DNA of 64,000 nt. Origin: Verpa conica (taxonomy: Eukaryota; Ascomycota; Pezizomycetes; Pezizales; Morchellaceae). The position numbers and the translations under genes are program-made. Below, piece after piece: positions 45,977-56,898 of this stretch. The stretch spans positions 1,302,001 through 1,366,000 of the forward strand of contig JAUFSD010000003.1 of NCBI GenBank assembly GCA_033030425.1, given 5' to 3'. Numbering within the stretch: position 1 is the first letter of the stretch; the number at the start of each line of letters is the position of its first letter. The notes below the pieces were generated by a model. It saw nothing but the letters and a program-made list of their open reading frames with translations, had not been told where the DNA came from and did not search any database.

Positions 45977-48832
45977 CTCGCAGGTCGCAGAGAAGGACGA
46001 TGAACGTTGCAGCGATAAGGCGGGGTCCCGAGCAAGAAGGGAGTTGACAGGGCAGAGGGGGGCTACAATGTTTTGTACCTTTGGCTGAGGCTCACACGAT
46101 TCTCAACCGCGGATAAGCAGACAGGGGGGGGTATTATATTCTAGGCTGCTTACAGGCACTCTGAGAGAGGGGTGGAGGTGCTGGCTACTGCCACTGTTAC
46201 TTGGCCGTATGCTTGATATCAGGCAAATAGTGAGTTGTTTAAAGTCTAGGTGTGAAATGAAGGCTCTGGTGGTATGTATCTCGGTATGTAAAATTGTATA
46301 TAGAGGTTACTGCGCAAACAAAAAAAAATGGGGTCTGAACATGCATATCTATCTATCAATGGTTGAATAAAATTCAGCCTTGAGAGAGAGAGCGCGCTGG
46401 CCCGAGACCCAGCTTAGGAACTTGGAACTTAGGAACTCTGCAATAATGTGGGGGTACGTCCGTTAACCTCGGAGGAATGCGATACGGTATGAGCTTCACT
46501 ATACTGCCATTCCATGCTGATTGGAGAATCATGCTCGGACCCAAGCCCGTCAGGGGTTGAGGGGCTGGGTTGTTGGCTGCTCTGGGATCCGCCATGGCCA
46601 CAACAGAGACAAATAGCCTGTCACCTCCATAATTGGTAAATATTTATGATTGTTCGTCGTCATCTTCTTCACGATGGGAGGGGTTATACAATAATCTAGG
46701 AGTCGGATAGTTCTGCGTAGCCGGGTTTTCCGAGGATACACTCAGAGATAGCTGAATAACAGTCGTTGGGATCACTACATATTTATATGCTGAGTATAAA
46801 TATATCTATTCCCTTCTCTCCTGCGATCATCGGTTGTTTTGGCAGATCTATAAGCAGCCAGTCCCTGTACCTTTTACCAATCACTTGAGTGTCTGGAATC
46901 ATGTCTTACCCATAACTTAGGAGTATTTCCCCCCCCCTTTGCATTGCCCCAAATAAATTAGTGTAAACACCTGATGAAGCTGCTGGTATTCTAATCAATG
47001 AGTTATGCATTGTCCTCTGGTTAGTCGTCTGAGTGTGCTGGGCGCACTCTATTTAGGTGGTTTATCTAGCTAGATCTCTGTAACCAACCTTCGGCCAGGC
47101 TCATTTCCACCCCGAGACTTCGTTTCTTTCTCGAACCGACTACCACTAGGATCTTTGTGGGGTGGTGTGGGGCATAGCGTTAGTATGTGAGATTTGTGGG
47201 GAGAAAGGCGCAATGTGGGGTTCTTCGGAATCGGAACCAAAGATATTCCCGGGAAGATGCCGGACTCCCGAAAGTTCAGAAGGGTCTTCGGCGTTTAAGA
47301 AGCCAACCTGACACCCACCCACTGGAATCGGAGGTCTAGGAGGAAGAGAATCAACAATTAGAGAATAAATTTCAGACAAAGTATCGGAAATTCAGTTCGT
47401 TATTTATTAAAATTTCATGCACGTAGCGCAGATAAAGTTGTGGAGTATGTTTCAACACCGCCATCTCATCTATGCTATTCGGAATAACCGGGGGTTTCAA
47501 CCGGAGCCGGTGTGTGGTGCCCTCTCCGGAAAAATGGAAAAATGGAACACCCGGCCGTGCCTGGCCATCTCCCCAGTTCTTCTGCTGTTTCTCCACCAAC
47601 ATGTTGCCCCACAAAGAAAGGGACAATCTAAGTCTACTTTAATTCGTATTACAGAGTTGCAGGTACCTTGCGGCTATCGGTGCGGGGAAACAGCGAAGCC
47701 TCGGGAAATTAATCTAGACCCTACTCTTACCGCTTGTTGGTACCGTGACCGTGACGATGGTTCCTGGGAAGGTGGTAAGTACTGGTTCCCGGACTTAAAG
47801 TCACACCGTTATCCTCAATTTCTATAACTGTTTATGTAAGTCCCGAAGATACTGAGTGACATACTATGATCCGAAGGTCGAGGAAGTATAATTGGAGGCA
47901 CGAGGGGGCATAAATACATGTAAATACGGGTGTAGGCTCATAGGTAGGCAAAACAACCAATTTCTGTGTTAATATAAGAGGACTACTCCAGGTCTATCCG
48001 TGTACGTAGTTTACAAATTCCTAGGGGCATTCAGGTGAGCTGAAATGAGTATAGAGGTTTAAATACAGAATATAGAGCAAGTTAAAACGCAGGTGTTTGT
48101 AAAGTATATTCCCTCTATGTTAAGCTTTAGTTAATTTAATAAAAGGCTAATCGACTAACTACCACTATATTTAGAGTCCCATATAAACCCCAACTAATTT
48201 TAGCAGTCATTCGTTTCTCTCTGTCTTTGTCATCGTCAATCACCCCCTCCCCCCTTCTCTATTCACATCTCTACATATCAATCTATACCTACATATATCT
48301 ACTACCTTTTCTACCCCCCGAACCACCTTAGTTCTTGTTTTGTCTTTTGTTCGCATCCGACAGTAGCTATCAAATTTACGATGTATTACCCCATATTAAA
48401 TCCTTTTGGGGTTGATTCTTGTTTTTTAAATCCCCCCAAAGTATTTTTGGGCCATATTGACCTTAATTTTAGTGATTCTGCTGGCATTATCGTGGGTCGC
48501 TGTAGACCATCTCATTAACAACCACGAAGCATTGCCAAATATATATCATCCTTTTACATAATTGAGTGAATTAGGTGGCCAATACACCAGGTGTGATCTT
48601 CCTACTCTTATATAGAACTACTGATATCTACTGAGGCCGAGTGCTGACTTGTGATTTTGCTTTAAGTACTAGAATAATGCTGTAAACTCAAGGGCTCCGT
48701 GAAGTTCTCCGTGAAATTTTTTTTTAGTACTTCAACGAATTTAGCTACTATAGACATGTCTAATCCTATGGGGATTTTTGCTCGGGTGTGAGTGCTTCTC
48801 ATTGCTGTAATATTGGCCTACCAAGGGTATTC
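45977..48832. other. Gene-free stretch upstream of the RING gene
   Basis: The first 300 bases are the RING promoter. Beyond that I see no supported gene. A 136-codon + frame (47417-47827) and - frames at 47146-47626 overlap each other and have no motifs. AT-rich from about 47900. Confidence 0.4.
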
Positions 48833-49492
48833 CATGTGCTGCCAACGGTGGAGGTTCCTGCAGGGGTTGCGTTCCTACATGTTACAAACGGTGAAAATCT
48901 CACCGAGCATTGAGGTAACTGTTCCAGTGAGAACTGCATGGGCCTATTCATCTGTTACAGCCTGGTTGATAGTTACAGATGCATCTATCAAAAGAGATGC
49001 TGCAATGCGAGTACTAATATCCCATTGTTATCCTGTTATATTGATTCTGCAAACCCTGCATATCCATATTGTAGAATGAACGGAGGCACCGGATATGCTT
49101 TCATACGGGTGCACTTGGGGAGAAGAAAAAAAAAACCTCTATAATGAGCCTTCCTACCCGCCAGCCATAATCTTCCGATTGGCACCACGTACAATGAAAG
49201 CGAACACTCACCTCTGGATTTTCTTCATTCGACTTTCTAATGATGGGATAATTAAAACTATGACAACTGTTCTCAGGGATTCTGAAACCTCCACTAGGTA
49301 GGCTTTTGGGGTTTCTGGAAGTTCTTGTTTTGTTAGTCTAATCGGTACAGATTATGAGAAATGATTACCGAGGTTTTCTCTCTCTCTCTCCAGCGACAAC
49401 TATCAGCTGCACAAGCACAAGCACAAGCACAACCGAACCCGAGAAGTCTGCTGCTGGTGCTTTTACCACATCTTATGAAGCATTACGGTAAT
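48833..49492 (+). pseudogene. Possible cysteine-rich secreted protein gene, spliced or decayed
   Basis: One frame reads CAANGGGSCRGCVPTCYKR at 48833. About 50 bases on, a shifted frame reads CSSENC, then ICYSLVDSYRCIYQKRCCN, SCYIDSA and YCRMNGGTGYAF. About 13 cysteines in 100 residues is far above chance. A polypyrimidine (TC)n-CAG acceptor at about 49393 precedes a Ser/Thr-rich exon-like stretch (ISCTSTSTSTTEPEKSAAG) ending in a stop at 49490-49492. This resembles small Cys-rich fungal surface proteins, but I could not find a start, signal peptide or introns that join all parts. It may be a decayed copy. Confidence 0.3.
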
Positions 49493-51118
49493 TAACTAAA
49501 GCATTAGAGAGTATTGCTGCAAATGGCATGCTAGGTAGCACAAAAGCTATAATAACCCATGAGAGTAGAGCATCACTTACACAGACTAGCATCGATATGG
49601 ATGTTATGCATGGATATGGGGTCTGGGTTTGGGCCTGGTTTCTATCGCTTTGATTGGTGGCCTTATGGAAATTTAAGTTGTTTGCTAGAGACTCGAGTGA
49701 TGGTAGATGATAACACTCGATTAAGGGTTCAGGCAGGTGAAGAAAAGAGATTCCAAATTCTGTCATTGTTATCTTTTCCTTTTCGGGGTTGGGATAATGT
49801 ATTATGCACACACAGCTCAGAGGTGCAGTAGTGTCCTAGGGGAGCACTGCTATTATTGTGGGGCATTGTGCGGTGTGGGTAGACATTAGCTTATATTACT
49901 ACAAAAGCGGAAATCGAGTGCCCTTTATTGTTGGGGATTAGGTGTGCACGTGCAAAATATTTCTTAAAACTGTGTGGAGGAAGATTTGGGAGGTGGCCTA
50001 AATAACTACTATATTGGTGAGTCAATGATGAAGATGTACCTTTTTGTATAAGTAACATGGTATGGTGATTGTGGGATTACAGTTGATAAAGGAAGCAAGT
50101 GAAAAGGCTTAGAAGGTGTCAGACGAAACGAATTATGGGCGAATAGAAACATTTCCCCTTTTGTGATAGTCTAAATATAATTAGAAAGTGCTTTTGAGGC
50201 TGAAGGCGAATGGAATGCTAGATCTTCTGTAAAAAGTCTGACTAGGCAACGCGAATGGACTGATCCAGGGTAGTGCTGACGAAGACCCAGTAACAATCGC
50301 AGAAGCGATATGCGTGCCACATCAGAGAAAGTCGCTGTGCACTGTGGACCACTTTCTCTCTACTAGTAAAGTAAAGCCGTTGAGAAAGAGATTCGCCCAA
50401 CGGCGTGACGAGAAAGATATGTCGGCCCTGGTTCTTCCCCTGGCAGAAACCCGGGAGTTGATGGATCTGTTGTGTTGCGAACACTTTATTTAGCGGAGAG
50501 TCCAGCCGGCGAACGGCGTTAGCTTGTGCCGCGCCGAAACTAGTATGCACAGAATGTGTGGTGTATGTAATCCCTCCAGCCGTGTTTTGAACGGGGCTGG
50601 GTATTTCCTCTGTGGGAAGGGAGCTGCCCAAAGAGCAGCAGTCCACTGAGTGGCGCTAGTCTAGCCTTATGCGGCCGGGCGAGGATGAGGAAGGGAGGTC
50701 AGCTCGAGACTTCACACATAAAGAGACCACGCTGTCCTCAGTGTCCCCGGCTTCCTCTCTTCTCCCCAACACACCAGTCTCCGCCTCCAGCTGAGTTCTC
50801 GATGAAGTGGCCTATTCACGGTGCCGCTGTTCGTTAGCCAGCGATCTTCACACGAGAATTGTTTCCTGTGACTCTTCTCTGACTCTTCTCTGACTCGACG
50901 GTCACGTTTTCACTCCCTTTTTGTTTACGCTTATCTGTCCTCAACTTTTGTTTCCACACTTCATCTTCCCGTCCTGCACCAGTCTGCAGTGGGAAGAAAA
51001 GCTGTCCACTCCATCCACATCCACATCCCACATCCCCTATCACAATCACACTACAGTATTGCTGGTTTTACCACTGCATCTTATCCTTCTACTAGAGTGA
51101 ATTTCCTTTCAACTCGCT
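49493..51118. other. Intergenic stretch and HAC1 promoter/leader
   Basis: No supported gene; a 134-codon - frame at 50242-50646 has no motif. The last 350 bases are C/T-rich and should be the HAC1 leader, including an upstream ORF and a tandem GACTCTTCTCT repeat at 50870-50895. Confidence 0.45.
50802..50837 (+). promoter_or_regulatory. Upstream ORF in the probable HAC1 leader
   Basis: An 11-codon ORF (MKWPIHGAAVR) ends 281 bp before the HAC1 start. From it to 51119 there is no other ATG. HAC1/hacA mRNAs of Trichoderma and Aspergillus carry a leader uORF that is lost by 5' truncation under ER stress. The same control is inferred here. Confidence 0.5.
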
Positions 51119-52316
51119 ATGTCTAAATACGTCGATTCCTTTTCCGTTTTGGAAGGGGCTCTCGACTCCCCTACAGTAACTAAAGACGAGCCGCTGGATT
51201 TCGATGATTTCGGTAATCTCGGTATGCTGATGAGCGGCCCGATCACACCCGCTTCAACAGCCCCGAGTGATCTCTATATCGGAACTCCTGGTGGTGGCTC
51301 CCCCACACCGAGCTACTCTGAAACTCCTGATCATAGTGTCTCACCGACTCCCGGTCCAGGTAGTGATACCCCGAAAGATGGTGAGAAGAAGCCAGTAAAG
51401 AAGCGGAAGTCATGGGGACAAGTTCTCCCTACACCTACAACTAATCTACCTCCTCGGTATGTAGCCTTACTCATCTTTATTTCCATCACAAGTCCCTAAA
51501 CTAACTTTAACTTAGGAAACGAGCCAAGACTGAACCCGAAAAGGAGCAGCGAAGAATTGAGCGTGTCATCAGGAACCGCCAAGCCGCACAGACTTCACGG
51601 GAGAGAAAACGGCTAGAGTATGAGGCTCTCGAAAAGGCCAAGGCTGCCCTCGAGGTTGATAACAACGAGCTGAAGAGTAAGTTGACCGTCACCGAGAGGG
51701 AAAACATCGAACTCGCCCAACGCCTTCAATCAATGGAACAGCAACTAAAAATGTTCCAAGACACCATGAATGTTGCAAGGCAGATAGCCCACAAGGTTAA
51801 CCACGCACAATCTGGTGTAACAAATGATCTCCCATCACCTGTTGGCTCAGACGACGCTCCCTCCAGAATGGCATCTTTTGCCGACACTACCCTTGACCCC
51901 AATACCCTCTTCTCTAGTGAAGCGAGTACTGCATCATCCCCGGCGTTGGATCTCAACGTTGAAGCTCTCTACGAGACACAACAAACTGCTGTTTTGTTGT
52001 GTGACCTGCCGTGTCTGCAGAGAGCTTCGCGTCCTTCCCCGGAAATTTTGACTATCTGGATGATGCAGTACCTACTGTTGGCAACAATGACATCGACGAT
52101 CTATTCGATTCAGATGCCTTTTCTACAACTTTTCTTGAGTCTCAAACGGGGGACCAAGATTCCGGATTCACAACTGGCTCGCTTTTCTCCCTTGATTCTT
52201 TGGTTGATTACGACCAAGCCGACCAAGCAGCTTTGGCGGCGACTTCTGACCTGCAACCCGGCCTGTGCGCTCCTATTGGTAGCGACGGACGAGCGAGTGC
52301 TATCGGAGTCGACTAA
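51119..52316 (+). CDS. HAC1: Unfolded-protein-response bZIP transcription factor Hac1/HacA
   Basis: Exon 51119-51456, a normal 59-bp intron, then 51516-51988 joined to 52009-52316 by Ire1-type splicing gives 372 codons plus stop. Without Ire1 splicing the frame runs to 52527 (449 codons). The bZIP basic region RVIRNRQAAQTSRERKR and the following leucine-type heptads are the family signature. Just before the intron the unspliced frame reads TAVLLCDLPC, like Aspergillus HacA. The spliced C-terminus (ESFASFPGNFDYLDDAVP, acidic DNNDIDDLFDSD-like region) is the activation domain. Hac1 is made when Ire1 senses misfolded protein in the ER and activates chaperone and ERAD genes; EMC10 and the Derlin in this window are plausible targets by function only. 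Confidence 0.95.
51976..52020 (+). other. Ire1 substrate: 20-nt unconventional intron of HAC1
   Basis: The intron is 51989-52008 (CTGTTTTGTTGTGTGACCTG), exactly 20 nt as in Aspergillus and Trichoderma. Both cut sites fit CNG^CNGN: CTG^CTGT and CTG^CCGT. The 5' site sits in a perfect 10-bp stem, ACACAACAAA (51976-51985) with TTTGTTGTGT (51993-52002), closing the 7-base loop CTGCTGT. The 3' site loop CTGCCGT is closed by GAC/GTC, extendable with a bulge. Removing 20 nt switches frame to the conserved activation domain. A third CTGCAGA site at 52016 would give a 29-nt intron in the same frame. Confidence 0.93.
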
Positions 52317-52527
52317 GCTGTTTGGTAGGTTTGGCTCAGCGTCGACTGAAGGTGACGGGGGGCTAGGTGTACTGGACGGAAACCCGGCCGGCGAACTTCG
52401 GAGACTTGTGGAGAGTTTAGATCTAGACAGGCATTGCGATGGGTTGGATTATGGACCCGTGAAACGGTTCGCAACCTGGAACATCTCTAGGCGTCCTGGT
52501 AGTCCAGGGTGTGGTGGTTTTGTTTGA

Positions 52528-54119
52528 TTCTATTGGTGTGACTTATTTGGGTACTAGGGTTTAGTTTAATCTTTTCCTTTTGTTCCTTTCTTTTTTAACG
52601 TATCTTTTGTTTCCTCTAATGCCTTTTCTTTGTTTGGGAGTGGGTTGGATGTGGTTCATCCAAAAAAAAAAATTATGCGGAGAAAATGAGGAGGGAACTC
52701 CGGGAGTCTCCTCATTTTTCTCATGAGGGTTTTTCTTTACGGTGTTAGAAGGGGCTTGCTCAGACTTTGTCTTTCGTTTTATTGTGTGCTGGGGTGTGAT
52801 TATCTCTTTTCTTTCTATATTTATTTATTCTAGCGTTCCAATATCGCCAGGATAAACTGGTGCGCAAACTGTGTTGTGATTGCTTCTTTAGCTAGTGGGC
52901 ACAAAAACCCGCCTATCAATACCAGATATAAAAGCTTCATTGCTTAAATAAACATTCTAAACAATTCTCATTAGGTGGTCAGGAGATCCGTTCCAAGGGG
53001 TTTCGAGAATTTCTTTTATTATAGCCAGTTTAATTATTTTGAACGGGTCTGATGAGATGAGATGGGATGTTCAAATCTTACTGTTTTTCCTGGTTCTGGT
53101 CGATTCCGTACTTGGTAGTGTGTTTGCCTTTTCAACTATAAATTACATAATATCACATGTAGAATATGTACACCTGTGAAGGCATACATACATGTACTTA
53201 AGACACAATCAGCCCTATTAAACTCCCTTCCTTTTAAGGGGCGGGACCTTTCTTGGGTCACATCCAAAGCTTAAGCCATATAGACTTAAGTTTTTGCTTA
53301 CAGCATTAATAGGACCCGAAGCTTAATCAACTGTGCCAACTCTATCGGAGGTTTCTAGTGCGGATTATGGTTTCTCGCGGGAGCCCTTACTTTTTTGCTG
53401 CATACGGGGTTTGTCTCAGAGAAGAGATTTTTCCTCGTGGTGTGTTGGCCAGTTGGTGTCGGTAGATACATGTACTTGCTCATAGGATACCTATGCACCT
53501 GCATAAGGGTTGGGATTAACCTCTGCCAGGGGAAAGAATGGTCATCCAGTTAGCTTGAGGAACCGCGATTAGGAGAACCTTATCAAGTCTTCCCTGCACC
53601 TTGGTGTGCTTCTTTGCTTCTTTGCTTCTGGTGTTGTGCTGGAGACTCCGCGCTTGCTGTCGGACCTTTCACCGGGACTGCTATTACTTGTTTTTTCCCC
53701 GCAGTTGTTTTCCCCATCTGAGGACATCTCTGCTGCTCCCGGGTCGGTTGTTCTTCCGATACTCAGAGCAGAAAGGTATCCTCAGACCGGAATATATGTA
53801 AATGCCTTCTCTGCGGATCCTCGGTAGTCAGGATCGATGATCTTTGAATTTATCCATCGAAGAGCTGCACCTCACCCCGCTCTAGCCAGCTAACTTCATG
53901 AGGATACGCGTACATCTTATCTGATTATGTTTCACGCTCAGCATGTTTATCTATATGTACCCACCTGAACTGTGGCCATCGTGATATTTATCCGTCACCT
54001 CTATATCCGCTTTTCGCTAGAAAGCACCTTTACAACTTCTGCATTTTCTATCCGTCGTTAGGAGTAACAGCTTCCTGTCATCAAACCTTGTCCATTGTAT
54101 AAAAATCACTGCTACTACT
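52528..54119. other. Intergenic spacer HAC1-FGGY kinase
   Basis: T-rich HAC1 3' flank, an A run and short GGAGTCTCCTCATTTTTCTC-type inverted segments near 52680-52730, then a gene-free stretch. Overlapping + frames at 53601-53827 have no motif. The last 150 bases are the kinase leader. Confidence 0.45.
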
Positions 54120-56341
54120 ATGGATTCGTCAAGCTATTTCCTCGGTGTTGATGTCGGGACTGGCAGCGCCCGTGTTTGTATCATCGACAGTACTGGTGAA
54201 ATCAAGGCCGTTGAATCAAAAGAAATTCAAACATGGAATCCGAGAGCAAATTACTACGTGAGTGGGTTGAATTCGTTTTACCAACTTCATAATCCTACTA
54301 TTCTAAGAAAATAGTTATCACATTAAAAAGGGCAGCTTGCTGACTAGATATCACCACCACAGGAACAATCAACAGAGGACATCTGGCTGGCAATCTGCTA
54401 CTGTAGTCGTCTTGTCCTCGAGAAATCAGGTGTAGATCCAGCATTGGTTAAGGGAGTCGGTTTCGATGCTACCTGCTCGCTAGCAGTCATGTCTGAGGAT
54501 ACAAGTGAGCCTATTTCCGTGGCCGGGCCAGATTTTACCGAGAAGTCAAGGAACGTTATTTGTATGTTCTAAGCATTCTTCCAAGGTCCACTAGGTCATA
54601 GCTAATAAATTTTGTATTTAGTATGGATGGATCATGTAAAGCAATAACCTCACCAACCACCCCCTCTTCAGGTGAAGGATCACGGTTTACTGACGATCAG
54701 GACTATTATAGCGCCCTGTCAAAGAAACTGCAAAAATAAATACTACCAATCATAAACTCCTCCGCTATGTTGGTGGTTCCATGTCGATTGAGATGGAAAT
54801 CCCTAAAGTCCTCTGGTTAAAAAACAACATGCCTAAAGAGCTATTCAACAAGTGCAAGTTTTACGACCTGGCGGATGCCCTAACACATATGGCAACTGGA
54901 AAGGAAACGAGGTCTTTTTGCAGTGCGGTATGTAAGCAGGGTTTCGTACCTGTTGGTATTGATGGGAGCGTCAAAGGGTGGCAAGAAGACTTCTTGAACA
55001 CAATCGGGTTACCAGAGCTTTGTGAAGACAACTTCAGGAGAATGGGTGGTGTTCACGGCCAGGTATCACTTTCTTGTCTATTTATTTATTGACTAGGCGT
55101 ATTTGCTGGTCTTAACTAAACTTAAAACGTCTAATACAAGAGTTTTTCACAGAATGGGACAATGCTTTCAGCTGGAGAGCTAGTCGGAGAGCTGAGCGAG
55201 AAAGCTGCGAAGGAGCTTGGCCTCAAGCCCGGGACTAAAATTGGCAGTGGGGTCATTGATGCGTATGCCGGTTGGATTGGAACTGTTGGTGCGAAGGTTA
55301 AGATGAATGAGGAGCTTCTAGATCAGGATCATGCAAAAAGTGATATTGAACAATGTTTTAAACGTCTTGCTGCGGTGGCTGGTACAAGTACATGTCATCT
55401 GGTGATGTCTAAAGATCCTGTCTTTGTTCCTGGTGTATGGTAAGTTATTTGAGAGCCACTTCACCCTAACCCTTTTTAATATACAACAGCTGACTAGGTG
55501 TGTATCTAGGGGACCGTATCGGGATGTTCTTCTGCCTGGTTTTTGGATGGCCGAGGGAGGTCAATCCTCGACTGGTAGTCTCCTCCATAATGTCCTTACA
55601 ATTCACCCATCGTATGAACGAACCTTGGAAGCTGCAAAAGTTGCTGGTACGAACATCTTTGACTATCTGAATACACATCTTGAGGAAATGCGCCAAGCTC
55701 AAAACGCACCAACAATTTCTTACATTGCACGCCACATCTTCTTCTACGGCGACAAGCATGGCAACCGTTCTCCAATTGCCGATCCTGAAATGCGTGGTTC
55801 CATTGTCGGATTGAGCATGGACTCTAGTATCGATGATTTAGCGCTGCAATATTTCTCTGCTATGGAGTTTATTGCCCAGCAAACGCGCCATATTATCGAG
55901 GCACTTAATAACAGCGGGCATGCTATTACCAGTATTTTCATGAGTGGTGGGCAGTGCAAGAACAAGCTCCTGATGCGCCTCGTCGCAGATGCAACTGGAT
56001 ACCCTGTATCGATCCCAAGATATATTGATGCGGCAGTCGTCCTTGGTGCCGCAATGCTCGGTGCAAAAGCTGCCAGCGTGGATGCCCAAGGCAACACCGA
56101 GAACCTGTGGATCATCATGGACAAGATGAGTAAACCAGGAACAATTATTGAGCCTACTACAAATGAGAAAGAGAAGAAGCTTTTAGGGGCTAAGTATAAA
56201 GTAAGTAGCCCTATAACCTGTCTCTTGATCTATAGTAGTGATTTCTTCTAATATTTGATACAGGTATTTCTTGAAATGGCCAAAGCACAACAGTCATATA
56301 GGAAAAGTATAGATGAGGCTATCAGTGATTGGGTAGTTTGA
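54120..56341 (+). CDS. FGGY-family carbohydrate kinase (D-ribulokinase type)
   Basis: Seven exons (54120-54257, 54363-54561, 54622-54635, 54712-55062, 55153-55439, 55510-56200, 56264-56341) join in phase to 585 codons plus stop, the usual length of the FGGY/YDR109C group. The third exon is only 14 nt and encodes the centre of LWMDHR. Motifs: the ATPase fold start LGVDVGTGSARV, GFDATCSLAVM, WMDHRP, TGSLLHNV within the conserved GFWMAEGGQSSTGSLL, and the ATP-binding end SIFMSGGQCKN with AVVLGAAMLGA. Eukaryotic members phosphorylate D-ribulose or related pentuloses, possibly as metabolite repair. The exact sugar is inferred. Convergent with CYB2. Confidence 0.93.
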
Positions 56342-56898
56342 GCTAGCAAGTTAGGGAATCTAAGCCTTTTTGATAGGATGTTCATTCCTTTTTGTTTGAG
56401 AACCCCTGTTATTGGGACCTGTTTGTTTTTTTTAGCTATAATCTAGCCATAAAAATGCTCATGAATCTATGTGGATCAAGCACTGAAAAAAGAAGATTCA
56501 GCATTCATAGTTCTACTCAATAATGATGGGTGGTAACTTGAATATAAAATAATTCTCGAATAATCTAATCTCGACTAGAGGGGATGGGTATATATAGGTG
56601 AAATAAAATATCGATGATTGGTGTAGTGTCAGGGTATGTCTAAAGCGCTTAAGTTTTTTTAAGCACAAAATTATGGCCATAGCATAACTATTCGGAGGTT
56701 TACGGACCCTGGTATTCCATTTCGAAATACCGGATGGCATGTAGGCAGTTCCAAAACATGTAAATTTTATCATACAACCCCCACGTCTCAGTAGAAAAAA
56801 AATCGCTTAGTAATAAAGAGAAAATGCCTATTATCTATCATCGCCTAAAAGGAATATAACTATTCCATCATATAAAATCACTCGTTACACCTAGGATA
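56342..56898. other. Convergent intergenic spacer
   Basis: Shared 3' flank of the FGGY kinase (+) and CYB2 (-), AT-rich. No gene seen. Confidence 0.5.

Noticed and set aside
47146..47827. Overlapping frames on both strands that might be a gene
   Set aside because: No domain, no joinable exons, and both strands open at once, as in low-stop sequence.
11965..47870. Shared GAGTGACATAYTATGAT phrase at about 11965 and 47849
   Set aside because: Too short to separate from chance and the flanks do not align by eye.
50242..50646. 134-codon - strand frame upstream of HAC1
   Set aside because: No recognisable motif, no introns or start context to support it, and it lies where the HAC1 promoter should be.
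55744..56124. 126-codon - strand frame inside the FGGY kinase
   Set aside because: Antisense shadow of a conserved exon; the + strand frame carries the FGGY motifs.
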